From Nitrospira sp. (GTDB lineage: Bacteria > Nitrospirota > Nitrospiria > Nitrospirales > Nitrospiraceae): a stretch of 64,000 nt of DNA. Under the pieces are notes generated by a model. The model made no database searches. It was not told where the DNA came from and saw only the letters and a program-made list of their open reading frames with translations. Shown here piece by piece: positions 47,968 through 56,512 of this stretch (positions within the stretch are counted from its first letter, which is position 1; each line of letters opens with the position of its first letter). The position numbers and the translations under genes are program-made. Location: assembly GCA_005116955.1 (NCBI GenBank), contig SWDI01000003.1:181941-245940 (forward strand), in the 5' to 3' direction.

Positions 47968-48060
47968 TTTGCAAGCAAATTTGTCTTCCCTCGTACACCA
48001 TGAAATGGAATGATGGAGATTATTGCAGCGTGTCCCTCTGACGAGGGGCAACCAGTGCGG

Positions 48061-48642
48061 TCAGCGCGTTCTGATCAGGCGAAACGACGTCAACATTTTC
48101 TTGCCCTCAGGGCCAAGGGGGATGAGACCGTACACGTACTGGTCGGTTGTGAAATAGAGGAACTCGTTGGGCGCAAGTTGCTGCCGGAGCGCGACTCTCA
48201 GTCCTTCGTGTGCCCCTGGCAGTTGAACGGGAGCAATCTCGCTGCCGGGAGGCAGCAGGCCGAATGAGTTGAGCCAATCACGCAGCGAGCGTCCCGACGG
48301 TCGCGGGAATACCTGGATTGTCAACATGGGCGGTTCAAGATCCGCAAACTGGCTGGTTGCGATGTCCTTCCGCTGAAAGCGTACGCGCTGGACCGCCGCC
48401 GGCTGTGTGGGTGTTGGGTGGGTGACTTCCTTGAGGATCACGTACTCTTTGGGATATTCGACGGCAAAGCCATAGGTTGGGTCGGTGTGCATCTGCCAGT
48501 CCTTCGTCTGGATGACAGGCGACATTCCCGTCGGCCTGTCGAGTTGCCGCGCGGCACTGTCGCAACTGGCCCAGATCACACTTGCGACAATTACATAGGA
48601 AAGCCATACGACTCGAAACAGGATTGGCGCATCGTTCACCAT
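48061..48642 (-). CDS. Putative exported lipoprotein
   Basis: 193 residues. Hydrophobic signal VVWLSYVIVASVIWASC with a loose lipobox (WASC). The mature part has TYGFAVEYPKEYVILKE and ends with PLGPEGKKMLTSFRLIRT, a layout seen in small PsbP-like or stress-associated exported proteins, but I cannot name a family. Confidence 0.6.
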   Translation of the reverse strand: MVNDAPILFRVVWLSYVIVASVIWASCDSAARQLDRPTGMSPVIQTKDWQMHTDPTYGFAVEYPKEYVILKEVTHPTPTQPAAVQRVRFQRKDIATSQFADLEPPMLTIQVFPRPSGRSLRDWLNSFGLLPPGSEIAPVQLPGAHEGLRVALRQQLAPNEFLYFTTDQYVYGLIPLGPEGKKMLTSFRLIRTR

Positions 48643-48944
48643 CTATGTCCCTATCCGTCCTCCGCTCCTGTATGCATTCGATGAATCATCAATAGTAAGC
48701 TGTCGATCGAATACCAGAGAGTGGAGCAACACTGGCTCCGAGCTACCTTGCGCTGAGCTGGCCGAGGCTGTCAATGCTTCCCTTTTACCCTTTCCTGTGC
48801 TGTCGCGCGGGAACGGGAGAGTAAAAGGCGTCAGGTCGTTTGATGACGCGGTGATGGATGACGGCGTGGCAAGCGTTACCGCATCGCAACGCTGTGTCTG
48901 TCCACAATCCGGCCCGAACCCCCCTGCTCATCACACTAATTGGG
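48643..48944. other. Intergenic region, no gene seen
   Basis: About 300 bases between a lipoprotein 5' end and the 3' end of the ACT-GlnE gene. No convincing coding frame or structured RNA was recognised. Confidence 0.5.
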
Positions 48945-51224
48945 CTACAAGCGTCCGAATGTTTGTTCAAAGAAATCTTTGGTGAGCTTCATATGCTGCG
49001 CGATATCCGTTTGCAGATGGCGTGCGCCGGCCTGCCAGTCATCCGTTGTGTAGCCAACCCGGCGGGCGAGGAAGATAAATTCGTCGGAGTCGGTTGGTGG
49101 AAGGACCCGATCTTTGGCGTTGCCACGGACCATGCGTAGGCCGTCGATGAGCATGCGGATAAAGAAGTAGGCCTTGCGGAGAATCTCGCCGTCTTGCCTC
49201 GTGACAAGGCCACAATCGACGAGGGTCGTCAGTGCCTGCATGGTGTTGGGAGTGCGCAGGACTGGGAGTCGATGGCCATGCATGATTTGAAGGTACTGCA
49301 TGGCATACTCGATATCGACGATACCACCGGGGCTATGCTTCAAGTTGATGGTGTCGCGCTCCACCAGCTGCTTGAGTTGCTGTCGGCGCAAGGCGAGGGC
49401 ATCGGGGATATTCCAGGGTTTCCCGCTATAAACGTAGCTATCGCGATGGGCCTCGACGCGCTTTCCAAGGGCCGCATCACCCGCTACATGCCGCAGCTTG
49501 ATCAATGACTGGCGCTCGAATGGCGCAGCGAGGCCGCTGGCACTGTAGTACTTGGTGATCTCGTCAAAGGGATTGGTCAAAGAACCTTTTCCGCCGTGAG
49601 GGCGGAGACGCACGTCGAGGTGAAAGATGCCTTCCTGTTTGGCCTCGATCCACTGCAACAGTTCAGCCCCCAACCGCTCAAAGTATTCGCTGTTCTCGAT
49701 CGGCTGCTTACCGGCTGTGCGACCGGCGTCCCCATACACGAACATCACTTCAATGTCAGAGGCGTAGCCGAGTTCCTTGCCACCGAACTTGCCCAAGCCC
49801 AGTACGGTGAAGGGACAGGGTTTTTTATTGGCCAAGCGTGGCGGGCCATGCATCGCATTCAGCTTTGCTTGGCAGTCTTTCAAGCTCCGATCGAGGATCA
49901 CTTCGGCCAGCTGAGTCAACGCAGCTGAAAAATCAGGCAGCGCTGTGTCTGGCTCGACGATGTGCTTCATATCGATGCGGAACAGTTCACGGTCCTTGAG
50001 GCTATTCAGCGCGGCCTTTCGATCCTCGTCGGTTTTGGCTTTATTCACCAGGCGATCGAGTTCCTTGCGAAGCGTAGCTTTTGGGGTTATGAGAGGCGCA
50101 TCGCGATAATCTTGCAGGAGCGGCAGCAGGTTGCTGTGTTGACGGCGCAGAAAGTCTTCCCAGAGAAAATCGCTGGCCCCGAGCAGACGAGCGAGCAGGG
50201 GAAACGTTTTCTTGTCGCTGAGAAACGCCAAGGCTTCTTGCTGGGCTTTCCCTTTCGTTTGCTGCACCGTTAGGTCAAGAAACTGGTCAAAGGCCTCCAA
50301 GGCTTTGGTTGGGTCAGGAGCCCAGGTCAGGGCATGGGTGAATTGCTTGATGAGCACAGCCGTCTGGCGCAGCTGCTGCTGATCGGTTGCATTGGTCAGC
50401 TTCTGGCCATGGCGGTTGCGGACATAGAAGCGATCGTGAATCTTCCCCTCCTCAACGTCGAACTGTGCTTTGGAAATGTACACGTTGCGCATGGCCAGAG
50501 CGTTGGCGAAGGCGTACAAGAAAGCTGGGGTATCGTCCGACCGGATATCCATGACTGTGTCGGTGGGAGATTGGCTATTGTCGAATGTGATCTGCACTGG
50601 ATGGAGGAGACCACCAAAAGATGCACGGCGTTTGCCGAGCTGTTCGACCAGCCGTCGATTCACTGCACAGCGGGCCTCCGTAAATTGTCCTTTATCGAGC
50701 AATGTGATGACTGAGTGGAGCGCATCCGATAGGTGTTTCTGTTGGATGTCACCCAATTCCACTCCTGGTACCGGCAGCACGCGGAACACATCGACGATTT
50801 TTTTCCTGGTTAGCCCTGGACTGCCCGTGGTGCGGACGCGCGGTCCGTATCCTGCCCAACTTGTGCGAGTGGGCGGCGCAGCCGCTGTTTCGCCAAACGT
50901 ATAGATATCTCCTTCTTCGATGTTCAGGCCGAACGCAGAGAGCAGGCCGCAAATCGTGGCGAATTCAGAGAAGTAATCATAGGCTACGATCGTGACCTCA
51001 AACCGTGTGTCCTGCTGCTCGGCAAAGGCAATTGCGCAGGGGCGTTCCGGGGTGAGCTGAGCCGTCGAGCGGATATGATCGGCAATCGCCGGAGGTTTGA
51101 ATCTCCGGAAATATTCTGGGTCCATGCGGCTGAAAAAATCATCAAGGATTTCAGGCGCAACATCAGGACACAAAGGACGAACTGCACTGAGCAGCGCGGT
51201 AGGATCGGGAGCGTCAGTGGACAT
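48945..51224 (-). CDS. GlnE-like nucleotidyltransferase with two N-terminal ACT-like domains
   Basis: 759 residues. Residues about 76-110 (VTIVAYDYFSEFATICGLLS, GLNIEEGDIYTF) and 222-275 (DDTPAFLYAFANAL, KIHDRFYVRNRHGQKL) read as ACT domains; the second resembles the glutamine-sensing ACT of GlnD. Then a GlnE-type lobe: GLGKFGGKELGYASDIEVMF (catalytic acids D490 and E492, a DxE variant), LDVRLRPHGGKGSLTNPFDE and the helical GlnD/GlnE-associated domain (SPGGIVDIEYAMQYLQIMHG). KELGY matches the C-terminal adenylyltransferase lobe of GlnE. Divergent from the second GlnE gene. Confidence 0.82.
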   Translation of the reverse strand: MSTDAPDPTALLSAVRPLCPDVAPEILDDFFSRMDPEYFRRFKPPAIADHIRSTAQLTPERPCAIAFAEQQDTRFEVTIVAYDYFSEFATICGLLSAFGLNIEEGDIYTFGETAAAPPTRTSWAGYGPRVRTTGSPGLTRKKIVDVFRVLPVPGVELGDIQQKHLSDALHSVITLLDKGQFTEARCAVNRRLVEQLGKRRASFGGLLHPVQITFDNSQSPTDTVMDIRSDDTPAFLYAFANALAMRNVYISKAQFDVEEGKIHDRFYVRNRHGQKLTNATDQQQLRQTAVLIKQFTHALTWAPDPTKALEAFDQFLDLTVQQTKGKAQQEALAFLSDKKTFPLLARLLGASDFLWEDFLRRQHSNLLPLLQDYRDAPLITPKATLRKELDRLVNKAKTDEDRKAALNSLKDRELFRIDMKHIVEPDTALPDFSAALTQLAEVILDRSLKDCQAKLNAMHGPPRLANKKPCPFTVLGLGKFGGKELGYASDIEVMFVYGDAGRTAGKQPIENSEYFERLGAELLQWIEAKQEGIFHLDVRLRPHGGKGSLTNPFDEITKYYSASGLAAPFERQSLIKLRHVAGDAALGKRVEAHRDSYVYSGKPWNIPDALALRRQQLKQLVERDTINLKHSPGGIVDIEYAMQYLQIMHGHRLPVLRTPNTMQALTTLVDCGLVTRQDGEILRKAYFFIRMLIDGLRMVRGNAKDRVLPPTDSDEFIFLARRVGYTTDDWQAGARHLQTDIAQHMKLTKDFFEQTFGRL

Positions 51225-51231
51225 GGACGTT

Positions 51232-51237
51232 AGTATA
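51232..51237 (-). promoter_or_regulatory. -10-like hexamer close to the ACT-GlnE start
   Basis: On the minus strand TATACT lies 7 bases before the ATG at 51224. A clear -35 is not visible. If used, the mRNA would be leaderless. Confidence 0.4.
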
Positions 51238-51251
51238 CCCGAATGGTTTCA

Positions 51252-51280
51252 TTGTGCGTAGAGGAACCCCTGAGTATAAT
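51252..51280 (+). promoter_or_regulatory. Promoter of the plus-strand glnE gene
   Basis: TTGTGC (51252-51257), 17-base spacer, perfect TATAAT (51275-51280), only 8 bases before ATG 51289. This predicts a leaderless or near-leaderless transcript. Confidence 0.55.
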
Positions 51281-51288
51281 GCCGCTCC

Positions 51289-53013
51289 ATGCCTCGAAGA
51301 ACTCCCACACCCCACTCGTCGTCTTTTCCATCGTTGGCTGAAGGTCGTTTCGATAAGCCAGATCCCACGCCAATCCTGCTGGGGGAGAAGCGAAATGCTG
51401 AGGGGATCCGGGAGATTTTGTCCGCCTATGGCCTGCGTGATCCCGATCAAGCGGACCGCAATCTCGATGCCATGGCCGGTGACCCGATCCAACGCCGGCA
51501 GCTGGCCGACATCCTACCGATGTTGATGAAATCGATTGCTCGAACGGCCGATCCTGATCAGGCCCTGAACCACTGGGAGCGCATGTTGGAGAGTGTCTCC
51601 CGCACCTCATTTCTCGACTATCTGCGCACGTCACCGCGCATGCTCGATCTTCTTTGTGTGATCTTCGGCAACAGCGATGCCTTGACCTTTACGCTCATTC
51701 GAGACCCGACCGTGGTGTATTGGCTGGCTGAGGAGGATGTCCTCGCACGACCTCCGGTGCGGAAGGGAATGGAGCGCGCGCTGTACGCAAGCATCGGGCA
51801 TCTCACCTCCAAAGAATCGAAGCTGGATGCGCTGCGCCGGTTCCAGCGGCGAGAAATGTTACGGATCGGTGTGCGGGATCTCCTCCGCCTCTCGACGGTG
51901 CCGGAGACGACCAGCTCGTTGTCGGATTTGGCCTGTCTACTGATTCATGCGGCCTACGAGGTTGTCGATGCCGATCTCCGGCAGCAATATGGCATCCCCA
52001 TGCATCGGAATCGGCAGCGACGGTGGGTGGAGACTAAGTTTGCCGTGATCGGAATGGGTAAGCTTGGCGGACATGAACTAAATTACAGCTCCGACGTCGA
52101 TCTGATCTACCTCTATGAGTCCCACGATGGAGAAACCAGAGCGCCGAGAGGTAGGCGTGCCGCTATCCCCGCCGGCGTCGGCATTTCCAATGAAGAATAT
52201 TTTGAGATTCTCGCCCGTGAGCTCACCAGGGTGTTGATCGAACCCACCAGGGAAGGCTACGTCTTTCGGGTTGATCTGCGGTTGCGGGCCGAGGGTTCTG
52301 TTGGTCAGTTGGCTCGCTCGCTGGAGGAGTATCAGAAATATTATGCGACACGCGGACAGGTCTGGGAGCGGTTAGCGTTGCTCAAAGCGTGGCCGGTCGC
52401 CGGTTCCCATGATGTCGGGCAGGCGTTTCTGAAGCTGGTGAAGTCGTTTGTCTTGGGGGCCGGGAAAAAAATGGATCGCGACAAGGCGTTGACGATCGTG
52501 CAAGACGTCCGCGCCGTCAAGGATATGATCGATGCCAAAATGACGGACCGTGGCCACGCACAGCGCAACGTCAAGTTGGGGACCGGTGGGATTCGAGAGA
52601 TCGAGTTTTTCGTGCAGACCGTTCAGGTCCTAGCCGGGCGAAAGGTGCCGGCGCTTCTGGATCGGAGCACGCTCGGTTCGTTAGACCGGCTGGTCCAGAA
52701 GAAATTGCTGTCGATCGAAGACCGCGATGCGCTGACCGCCGCGTATCTTTTCTTACGCGATGTTGAGCATAAGTTGCAGATGGTCGATGATCTCCAGACC
52801 CATTCCCTTCCCGCTGAAGCTGCTGAATTGGAGCGATGCGCCATTCGGATGGGGTATGGTACGGAGGATCGGAGGAAAGCCGTCGTGTCCTTCCAGGCCG
52901 ACCATCAGCGGCACACGGAGATGGTGCACCGTACCTTCCAGTCGTTTTTTGTCGAGCCGAAGATCTCGCCGGTTCTAAAGTCGACCCTTCGTCTGCCCGG
53001 CGCGTCGAAGTAG
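51289..53013 (+). CDS. glnE: Single-lobe GlnE-like protein (adenylyl-removing-like half)
   Basis: 574 residues; E. coli GlnE has about 950 with two catalytic lobes. The helical N-terminal part (RRFQRREMLRIGVRDLLRLS) is GlnE-like; the nucleotidyltransferase motif GMGKLGGHELNYSSDVDLIY has D269 and D271; then FRVDLRLRAEGSVGQLARSL and KLGTGGIREIEFFVQTVQVL. HELNYSSD matches the N-terminal deadenylylase lobe. The last 60 codons (52831-53013) are repeated downstream. The symbol is used for family membership; the division of labour with the ACT-bearing protein is inferred. Confidence 0.85.
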   Translation: MPRRTPTPHSSSFPSLAEGRFDKPDPTPILLGEKRNAEGIREILSAYGLRDPDQADRNLDAMAGDPIQRRQLADILPMLMKSIARTADPDQALNHWERMLESVSRTSFLDYLRTSPRMLDLLCVIFGNSDALTFTLIRDPTVVYWLAEEDVLARPPVRKGMERALYASIGHLTSKESKLDALRRFQRREMLRIGVRDLLRLSTVPETTSSLSDLACLLIHAAYEVVDADLRQQYGIPMHRNRQRRWVETKFAVIGMGKLGGHELNYSSDVDLIYLYESHDGETRAPRGRRAAIPAGVGISNEEYFEILARELTRVLIEPTREGYVFRVDLRLRAEGSVGQLARSLEEYQKYYATRGQVWERLALLKAWPVAGSHDVGQAFLKLVKSFVLGAGKKMDRDKALTIVQDVRAVKDMIDAKMTDRGHAQRNVKLGTGGIREIEFFVQTVQVLAGRKVPALLDRSTLGSLDRLVQKKLLSIEDRDALTAAYLFLRDVEHKLQMVDDLQTHSLPAEAAELERCAIRMGYGTEDRRKAVVSFQADHQRHTEMVHRTFQSFFVEPKISPVLKSTLRLPGASK

Positions 53014-53183
53014 ATGCGGCAAAGGGGGGGGGCAGGTTGCGGAAATACGCGTCGCCGACATTCCATCTTCCGATGCCTGGTCAGCATTCGAGAAGCTTCC
53101 GCCGAAGTGCTCAAGTAAGCGAAAGTCACGCAACGCTTCATGAGCGCAGGGTAGCAATCGACTATGGGTATGGACTGTGAAAG

Positions 53184-53582
53184 TTACGGTCGGGTGTCCG
53201 GCGGCATACGAGCGAGTACGCAACGGCGTACTAGTTCAGCCATGTTGACAGCATCGACAGCCGTAGGCTGGGGCGGCCAAAATTCTGCATCATACCGAAG
53301 TTCGACTGCGTACGACGTCAGGTTCGTAAGGTCACAGGTCCCAAGCTCAGGCCACGGCTCAAGCTGAATACACAAACGCTGAAGCTCCTCCAAGTCGTGC
53401 GTGCGGGGGATCTCAATCCCTCTCCAGGCGAGTACGCCTTTCAAATACTTCTCAACCGCTTGTTGAGCGTGGAAACAGGCAGTGTCGTAAGGCCCTTCAC
53501 TGGCCGTCGTGCGCCTGGCATCGGCAAGGTCGCTGTCGGCCTTTCAAAACCAGCCCCGTGCGAGCGCCGATCTATCTTTCAT
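53184..53582 (-). pseudogene. HEPN-domain toxin gene (HepT-like) with in-frame stop
   Basis: From ATG at 53582 the frame reads MKDRSALARGWF, then TGA, then continues open: KADSDLADARRTTASEGPYD, TACFHAQQAVEKYLKGVLAW, IPRTHDLEELQRLC. This is a complete HEPN domain of about 132 codons apart from the stop at codon 13. It overlaps the preceding mntA-like gene by 11 bases. HEPN/MNT pairs form toxin-antitoxin systems in which the MNT protein modifies the HEPN toxin. The stop should inactivate the toxin unless translation restarts internally. Confidence 0.8.
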
Positions 53583-53910
53583 AGAGCAGCTTCCCCTCGG
53601 CGACTGCGGTTGAAATGAATGCATTGGGCACGGTCTTCCATTCCTCCACCTCCTGGGGGGTCCAGACCACAATATCCTTGGCGGGAAACACCCCGCAGAG
53701 CACTCGTCGATATCGTCCGGACCGCTGATGGCGCGGCATGTCGGACTCTTCGATAATCAGTAGGTCCAAATCGCTGTCCGAACGGGCGGTCCCCTTGGCA
53801 TGGGAACCGAACAACAAGATTTTGTGAGGCGATCCAATGGTGAGAATGCGACGGACGACTTCGAGAAGAAGTTGCTCAGTGACCAGTGGAAATGTGAGGG
53901 AACCAGCCAT
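53572..53910 (-). CDS. Minimal nucleotidyltransferase antitoxin (MntA-like)
   Basis: 112 residues. MNT signature GSHAKGTARSDSDLDLLI (GSx10DxD) near residues 36-53. GGAGAT precedes ATG 53910. Family: antitoxin that AMPylates or otherwise neutralises an adjacent HEPN RNase. Intact although its partner gene carries a stop. Confidence 0.88.
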   Translation of the reverse strand: MAGSLTFPLVTEQLLLEVVRRILTIGSPHKILLFGSHAKGTARSDSDLDLLIIEESDMPRHQRSGRYRRVLCGVFPAKDIVVWTPQEVEEWKTVPNAFISTAVAEGKLLYER

Positions 53911-54034
53911 CAGCTGAGATCTCCAGAAAGTGGCCTATCGCCATGATAGCGAATGCCCTCGAGCTTTTCCACATATGGGGGGCTCGTTGCGCAAGGCTCT
54001 GTGTACGGATGAAGGCAGCCCTGAGCACTACTGC

Positions 54035-54259
54035 GACCTCCAGGGGCATTTCCTTTCCGCTGAACAAACTAAATTGGAGCGGGGCGCCATTCGGATGGGG
54101 TATGGGACTGAGGATCGCAAGAAGGCCGTTGTGTCCTTCCAGGCCGACCATCAGCGGCACACGGAGATGGTGCACCGTACGTTTCAATCGCTCTTTGCAG
54201 AACCGAAGACCTCACCGCTCTTCAAGGCGACGCTTCGGCTGATCGGCGCTTCGAAGTAG
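54035..54259 (+). repeat. Second copy of the glnE 3' end
   Basis: 225 bases homologous to the end of the glnE gene. The final 183 bases align without gaps to 52831-53013 and I count about 28 differences (about 85% identity), mostly third-codon changes; the same frame ends in TCGAAGTAG. Encoded pieces: IRMGYGTEDRKKAVVSFQAD and HRTFQSLFAEPKTSP. No start codon or catalytic region. Confidence 0.9.
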
Positions 54260-54369
54260 ATAAGTCTGTTTAGAGAGAGGAGAGGCAGGGAAGTTACATC
54301 GCAGGCGATCGTGGACTCTGTGTGTTGATTTATCGGGCAGGGGTCGGCGCAATTCCCTCCCGTCACTCC

Positions 54370-54675
54370 TCATTGTGAAGGGAAGCCAAGGTCGTCGCGA
54401 TCAATGTCGCGTGCGCCGTGCATGATCCGTTCGATACGCATCCGGGCTGTCGTCGCACGATAGAAGATGAGGTAGTTCCCGTATGGGAACATGCGGATAC
54501 CATCTCCAAGCTCTGGCCGATGGGTGCCGATAGCTGGTGCTAGGGCAAGCTTCTCGCATGTGCGGCGAAGTTCTTTAATGAAGGTAATCGCGCGATGCGG
54601 GCTGTCGGCAGCAATATAGTCGCCGATTTCTTCTAGGTCCTGCTCGGCCAGCGGAGAAAGACTGACTCGTATCAC
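54370..54675 (-). CDS. parE: ParE/RelE-type toxin
   Basis: 101 residues from a GTG start overlapping the parD stop. ParE fold: LSPLAEQDLEEIGDYIAADS, RRTCEKLALAPAIGTHRPEL, MFPYGNYLIFYRATTARMRI. ParE toxins act on gyrase, RelE toxins on mRNA; sequence resemblance favours ParE. Antitoxin precedes toxin, the classical order. Confidence 0.9.
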   Translation of the reverse strand: MIRVSLSPLAEQDLEEIGDYIAADSPHRAITFIKELRRTCEKLALAPAIGTHRPELGDGIRMFPYGNYLIFYRATTARMRIERIMHGARDIDRDDLGFPSQ

Positions 54676-54941
54676 GGAGCTCGGCGTTCCTGTTCCATCC
54701 GCTTATACTTCGCAGTCAGACGATCAAACACCTGCTCGGCCGCGAGCCCTACGCCACTCGCGGCACCCTTTTGAATTTCCGCACGCAGCGCATCGAGCTT
54801 CTTCGCGCGCAACTTCACATGGTCTTCGAGCATCCGAAGACCCTCACGGACGACTTCGCTAGCGCTTGCATACCGACCTCGCCGCAGTTGCCGTTGAATG
54901 AACTTTTCGAAGTGGTCACCGACCGAATAACTTGTCGGCAT
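54672..54941 (-). CDS. parD: ParD-type antitoxin
   Basis: 89 residues. Ribbon-helix-helix N-terminus MPTSYSVGDHFEKFIQRQLR and RYASASEVVREGLRMLEDH, followed by a toxin-binding tail. Coupled to parE by an overlapping stop/start. Confidence 0.9.
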   Translation of the reverse strand: MPTSYSVGDHFEKFIQRQLRRGRYASASEVVREGLRMLEDHVKLRAKKLDALRAEIQKGAASGVGLAAEQVFDRLTAKYKRMEQERRAP

Positions 54942-55058
54942 GTTTGCTTTCCTTTCTTGGCTCCACCCCTCAAAGTAAGATTATCAAAGGTTGATACAGC
55001 TAGCAAGTTCCGGGGGGCATACAGCGTGAGCGGTAGGGACTCGAGGGCAGCAACATTC

Positions 55059-55302
55059 AAGCTCCAGATGGTGCATGACCTTCAGACCCATTCCCTCCCA
55101 GCTGAAGCAGATGAATTGGAGCGGTGCGCCGTTCGGATGGGATATGGCGCTGAGAGATCGAAAGAAGGCCGTTGAATCCTTCCGTGCCGACCATCAACGG
55201 CATACGGAGATGGTGCATCGGACCTTCCAGTCGTTCTTTGTAGAGCCCAAGACCTCGTCAGTTCTAAAGGGGACGCTTCGTCTCATCGGCGAGTCGAAGT
55301 AG
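55059..55302 (+). repeat. Third copy of the glnE 3' end (frameshifted)
   Basis: About 244 bases matching the end of the glnE gene: KLQMVHDLQTHSLPAEADEL, then one extra base near 55153 shifts the frame, after which DRKKAVESFRADHQRHTEMV continues to a TCGAAGTAG stop. Across the last 183 bases I count about 31 substitutions plus the insertion relative to copy one (about 83% identity). Confidence 0.88.
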
Positions 55303-55382
55303 AGGAGTCCGCTTGGTGAGGTAGACGACTGGAAGATAGGGAGGTCATATCAGTGGTATTAGAGTGATTACAGGAGGCGTCT

Positions 55383-55677
55383 ATGAGAAAGAGTACGGCC
55401 TATCAAACAGAATCTTATTGAAAGCCTGCGAGATGCTCAAGAAGCTGAAGAGTATTTGAATGCTGCGCTCGAAGAGAATGATCCGGAATTGTTTTTGTGG
55501 GCATTACGAAATGTTGCGGAGGCCCAGGGAGGAGTTGCGTCGCTCGCCGAGAAAACAAAGCTGAATCGAGAAAGTCTGTATCGCATGCTCTCGGAACGCG
55601 GCAATCCTGAATTCAGAAGCCTTGAGGCCCTCCTCCATGCGTTGGGCTTTCGGCTCGCGGTTGCTGTCAATCGTTAG
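55383..55677 (+). pseudogene. HigA-like orphan antitoxin with N-terminal frameshift
   Basis: ATG 55383 opens MRKS, then one extra base (near 55395) shifts the frame; the other frame continues RPIKQNLIESLRDAQEAEEY and LNAALEENDPELFLWALRNV, then an XRE-type helix-turn-helix (GGVASLAEKTKLNRESLYRM, EALLHALGFRLAVAV). Removing one base restores an addiction-module antidote of about 97 residues. A shortened product could start at TTG 55456. No toxin gene fits in the 80 bases upstream. Confidence 0.7.
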
Positions 55678-55685
55678 CCGGTTTG

Positions 55686-55772
55686 TTTTCAGCAGATCGT
55701 GCCCGCCACACGAGAGCTGTGTACGGTCAGTTTATCTCCTTCTTCTCGCCACCTGAGAAGTTTCCTCTTCTT
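55686..55772 (+). repeat. Possible fourth, divergent glnE 3' fragment
   Basis: The frame reads FSADRARHTRAVYGQFISFF, matching FQADHQRHTEMVHRTFQSFF of the glnE C-terminus with shared A-D, R-H-T, V, F and S-F-F spacing. About 13 of 30 residues agree by eye. It follows the HigA-like gene, where the array pattern predicts a tail. Confidence 0.5.
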
Positions 55773-55985
55773 CCATGCCGCGCTGAAACAAGCAGATTAA
55801 GAACAGGGCGTCTGTTCAGTGATCTCCATGCCGATGGGTCTTCAGAGTTTCTGAATGCCAAGCTGCCCTCACCTGGGGAGCCTGATCCCCTGGCATTACG
55901 ACGAGCTTTCCAGCAACTCCAGGTCTTTCTTGAGCAATTGATTCACCAGGTCTGTCACTGGCTTTCCCGTTCTCTTGGCCAGGCG

Positions 55986-56273
55986 CTAGTTGTCCTGATC
56001 GATTCTGCGTAGCATGTCGTCATAGACCGTTTTTCTGTGCCGGATAGCAAGAAGCAACACGTCTTCTTTCTCCAACTTGTACACCACTCGGTAATCTCCA
56101 ACGCGAAGTTTCCAATAGCCTTTGAGAGTCTTTCGAAGAGGCGCTCCGTATTGGTGGGGTTGAAGAGTCAGACGAGATTCAATAGCGTCAGTAATCCGAT
56201 GGGGAAGGTTACGCGGGATGTCCGGGATATCTTCCTCACCGACGGCAGGGTGGTAGTGGAGGGAGAACGACAC
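55986..56273 (-). CDS. RelE-type toxin
   Basis: 95 residues. RelE/ParE fold: RLTLQPHQYGAPLRKTLKGY, WKLRVGDYRVVYKLEKEDVL, AIRHRKTVYDDMLRR. Starts directly at the antitoxin stop. After its own stop the same frame continues 29 codons (to 55896) with LAKRTGKPVTDLVNQLLKKD, resembling a ribbon-helix-helix antitoxin fragment. Confidence 0.88.
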   Translation of the reverse strand: MSFSLHYHPAVGEEDIPDIPRNLPHRITDAIESRLTLQPHQYGAPLRKTLKGYWKLRVGDYRVVYKLEKEDVLLLAIRHRKTVYDDMLRRIDQDN

Positions 56274-56471
56274 TTATCGCCTCGGACGCTTCGAGGTGCC
56301 CCACACCTCCGCATGAGTCTTTGCGGTCTTTTGATCAAACGTTGCCATCCGCCCGTCGGCAATGTTGGACAGTACCCGATCTTCTTCAATATCGATGGGA
56401 ACATTCAGCTCCGCTCCCTTTCGGAAGAACTTGCCTCGAACCGCGCTTGAGAAATCGTATTCCCGTTTCAC
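56274..56471 (-). CDS. Antitoxin of the RelE-type module
   Basis: About 65 residues from GTG 56471 (MKREYDFSSAVRGKFFRKGA, then ELNVPIDIEEDRVLSNIADG); an ATG at 56525 would add 18 unconserved residues. MKxEYDFS...RGKF is typical of small antitoxins upstream of RelE-family toxins. Its stop abuts the toxin start. Confidence 0.75.
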   Translation of the reverse strand: MKREYDFSSAVRGKFFRKGAELNVPIDIEEDRVLSNIADGRMATFDQKTAKTHAEVWGTSKRPRR

Positions 56472-56512
56472 CGCGCTGATTATTTCATAACGGCCAATGG
56501 GTTCCAAGGGGA

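Noticed and set aside
48945..53013. GlnE split as an assembly or frameshift artefact
   Set aside because: The halves are on opposite strands, each has its own start, promoter-like element and complete lobe, and one has added ACT-like domains.
53014..55310. Insertion sequences as the cause of the repeats
   Set aside because: No transposase, no terminal inverted repeats and no short target duplications were seen; the repeats are coding 3' ends of glnE.
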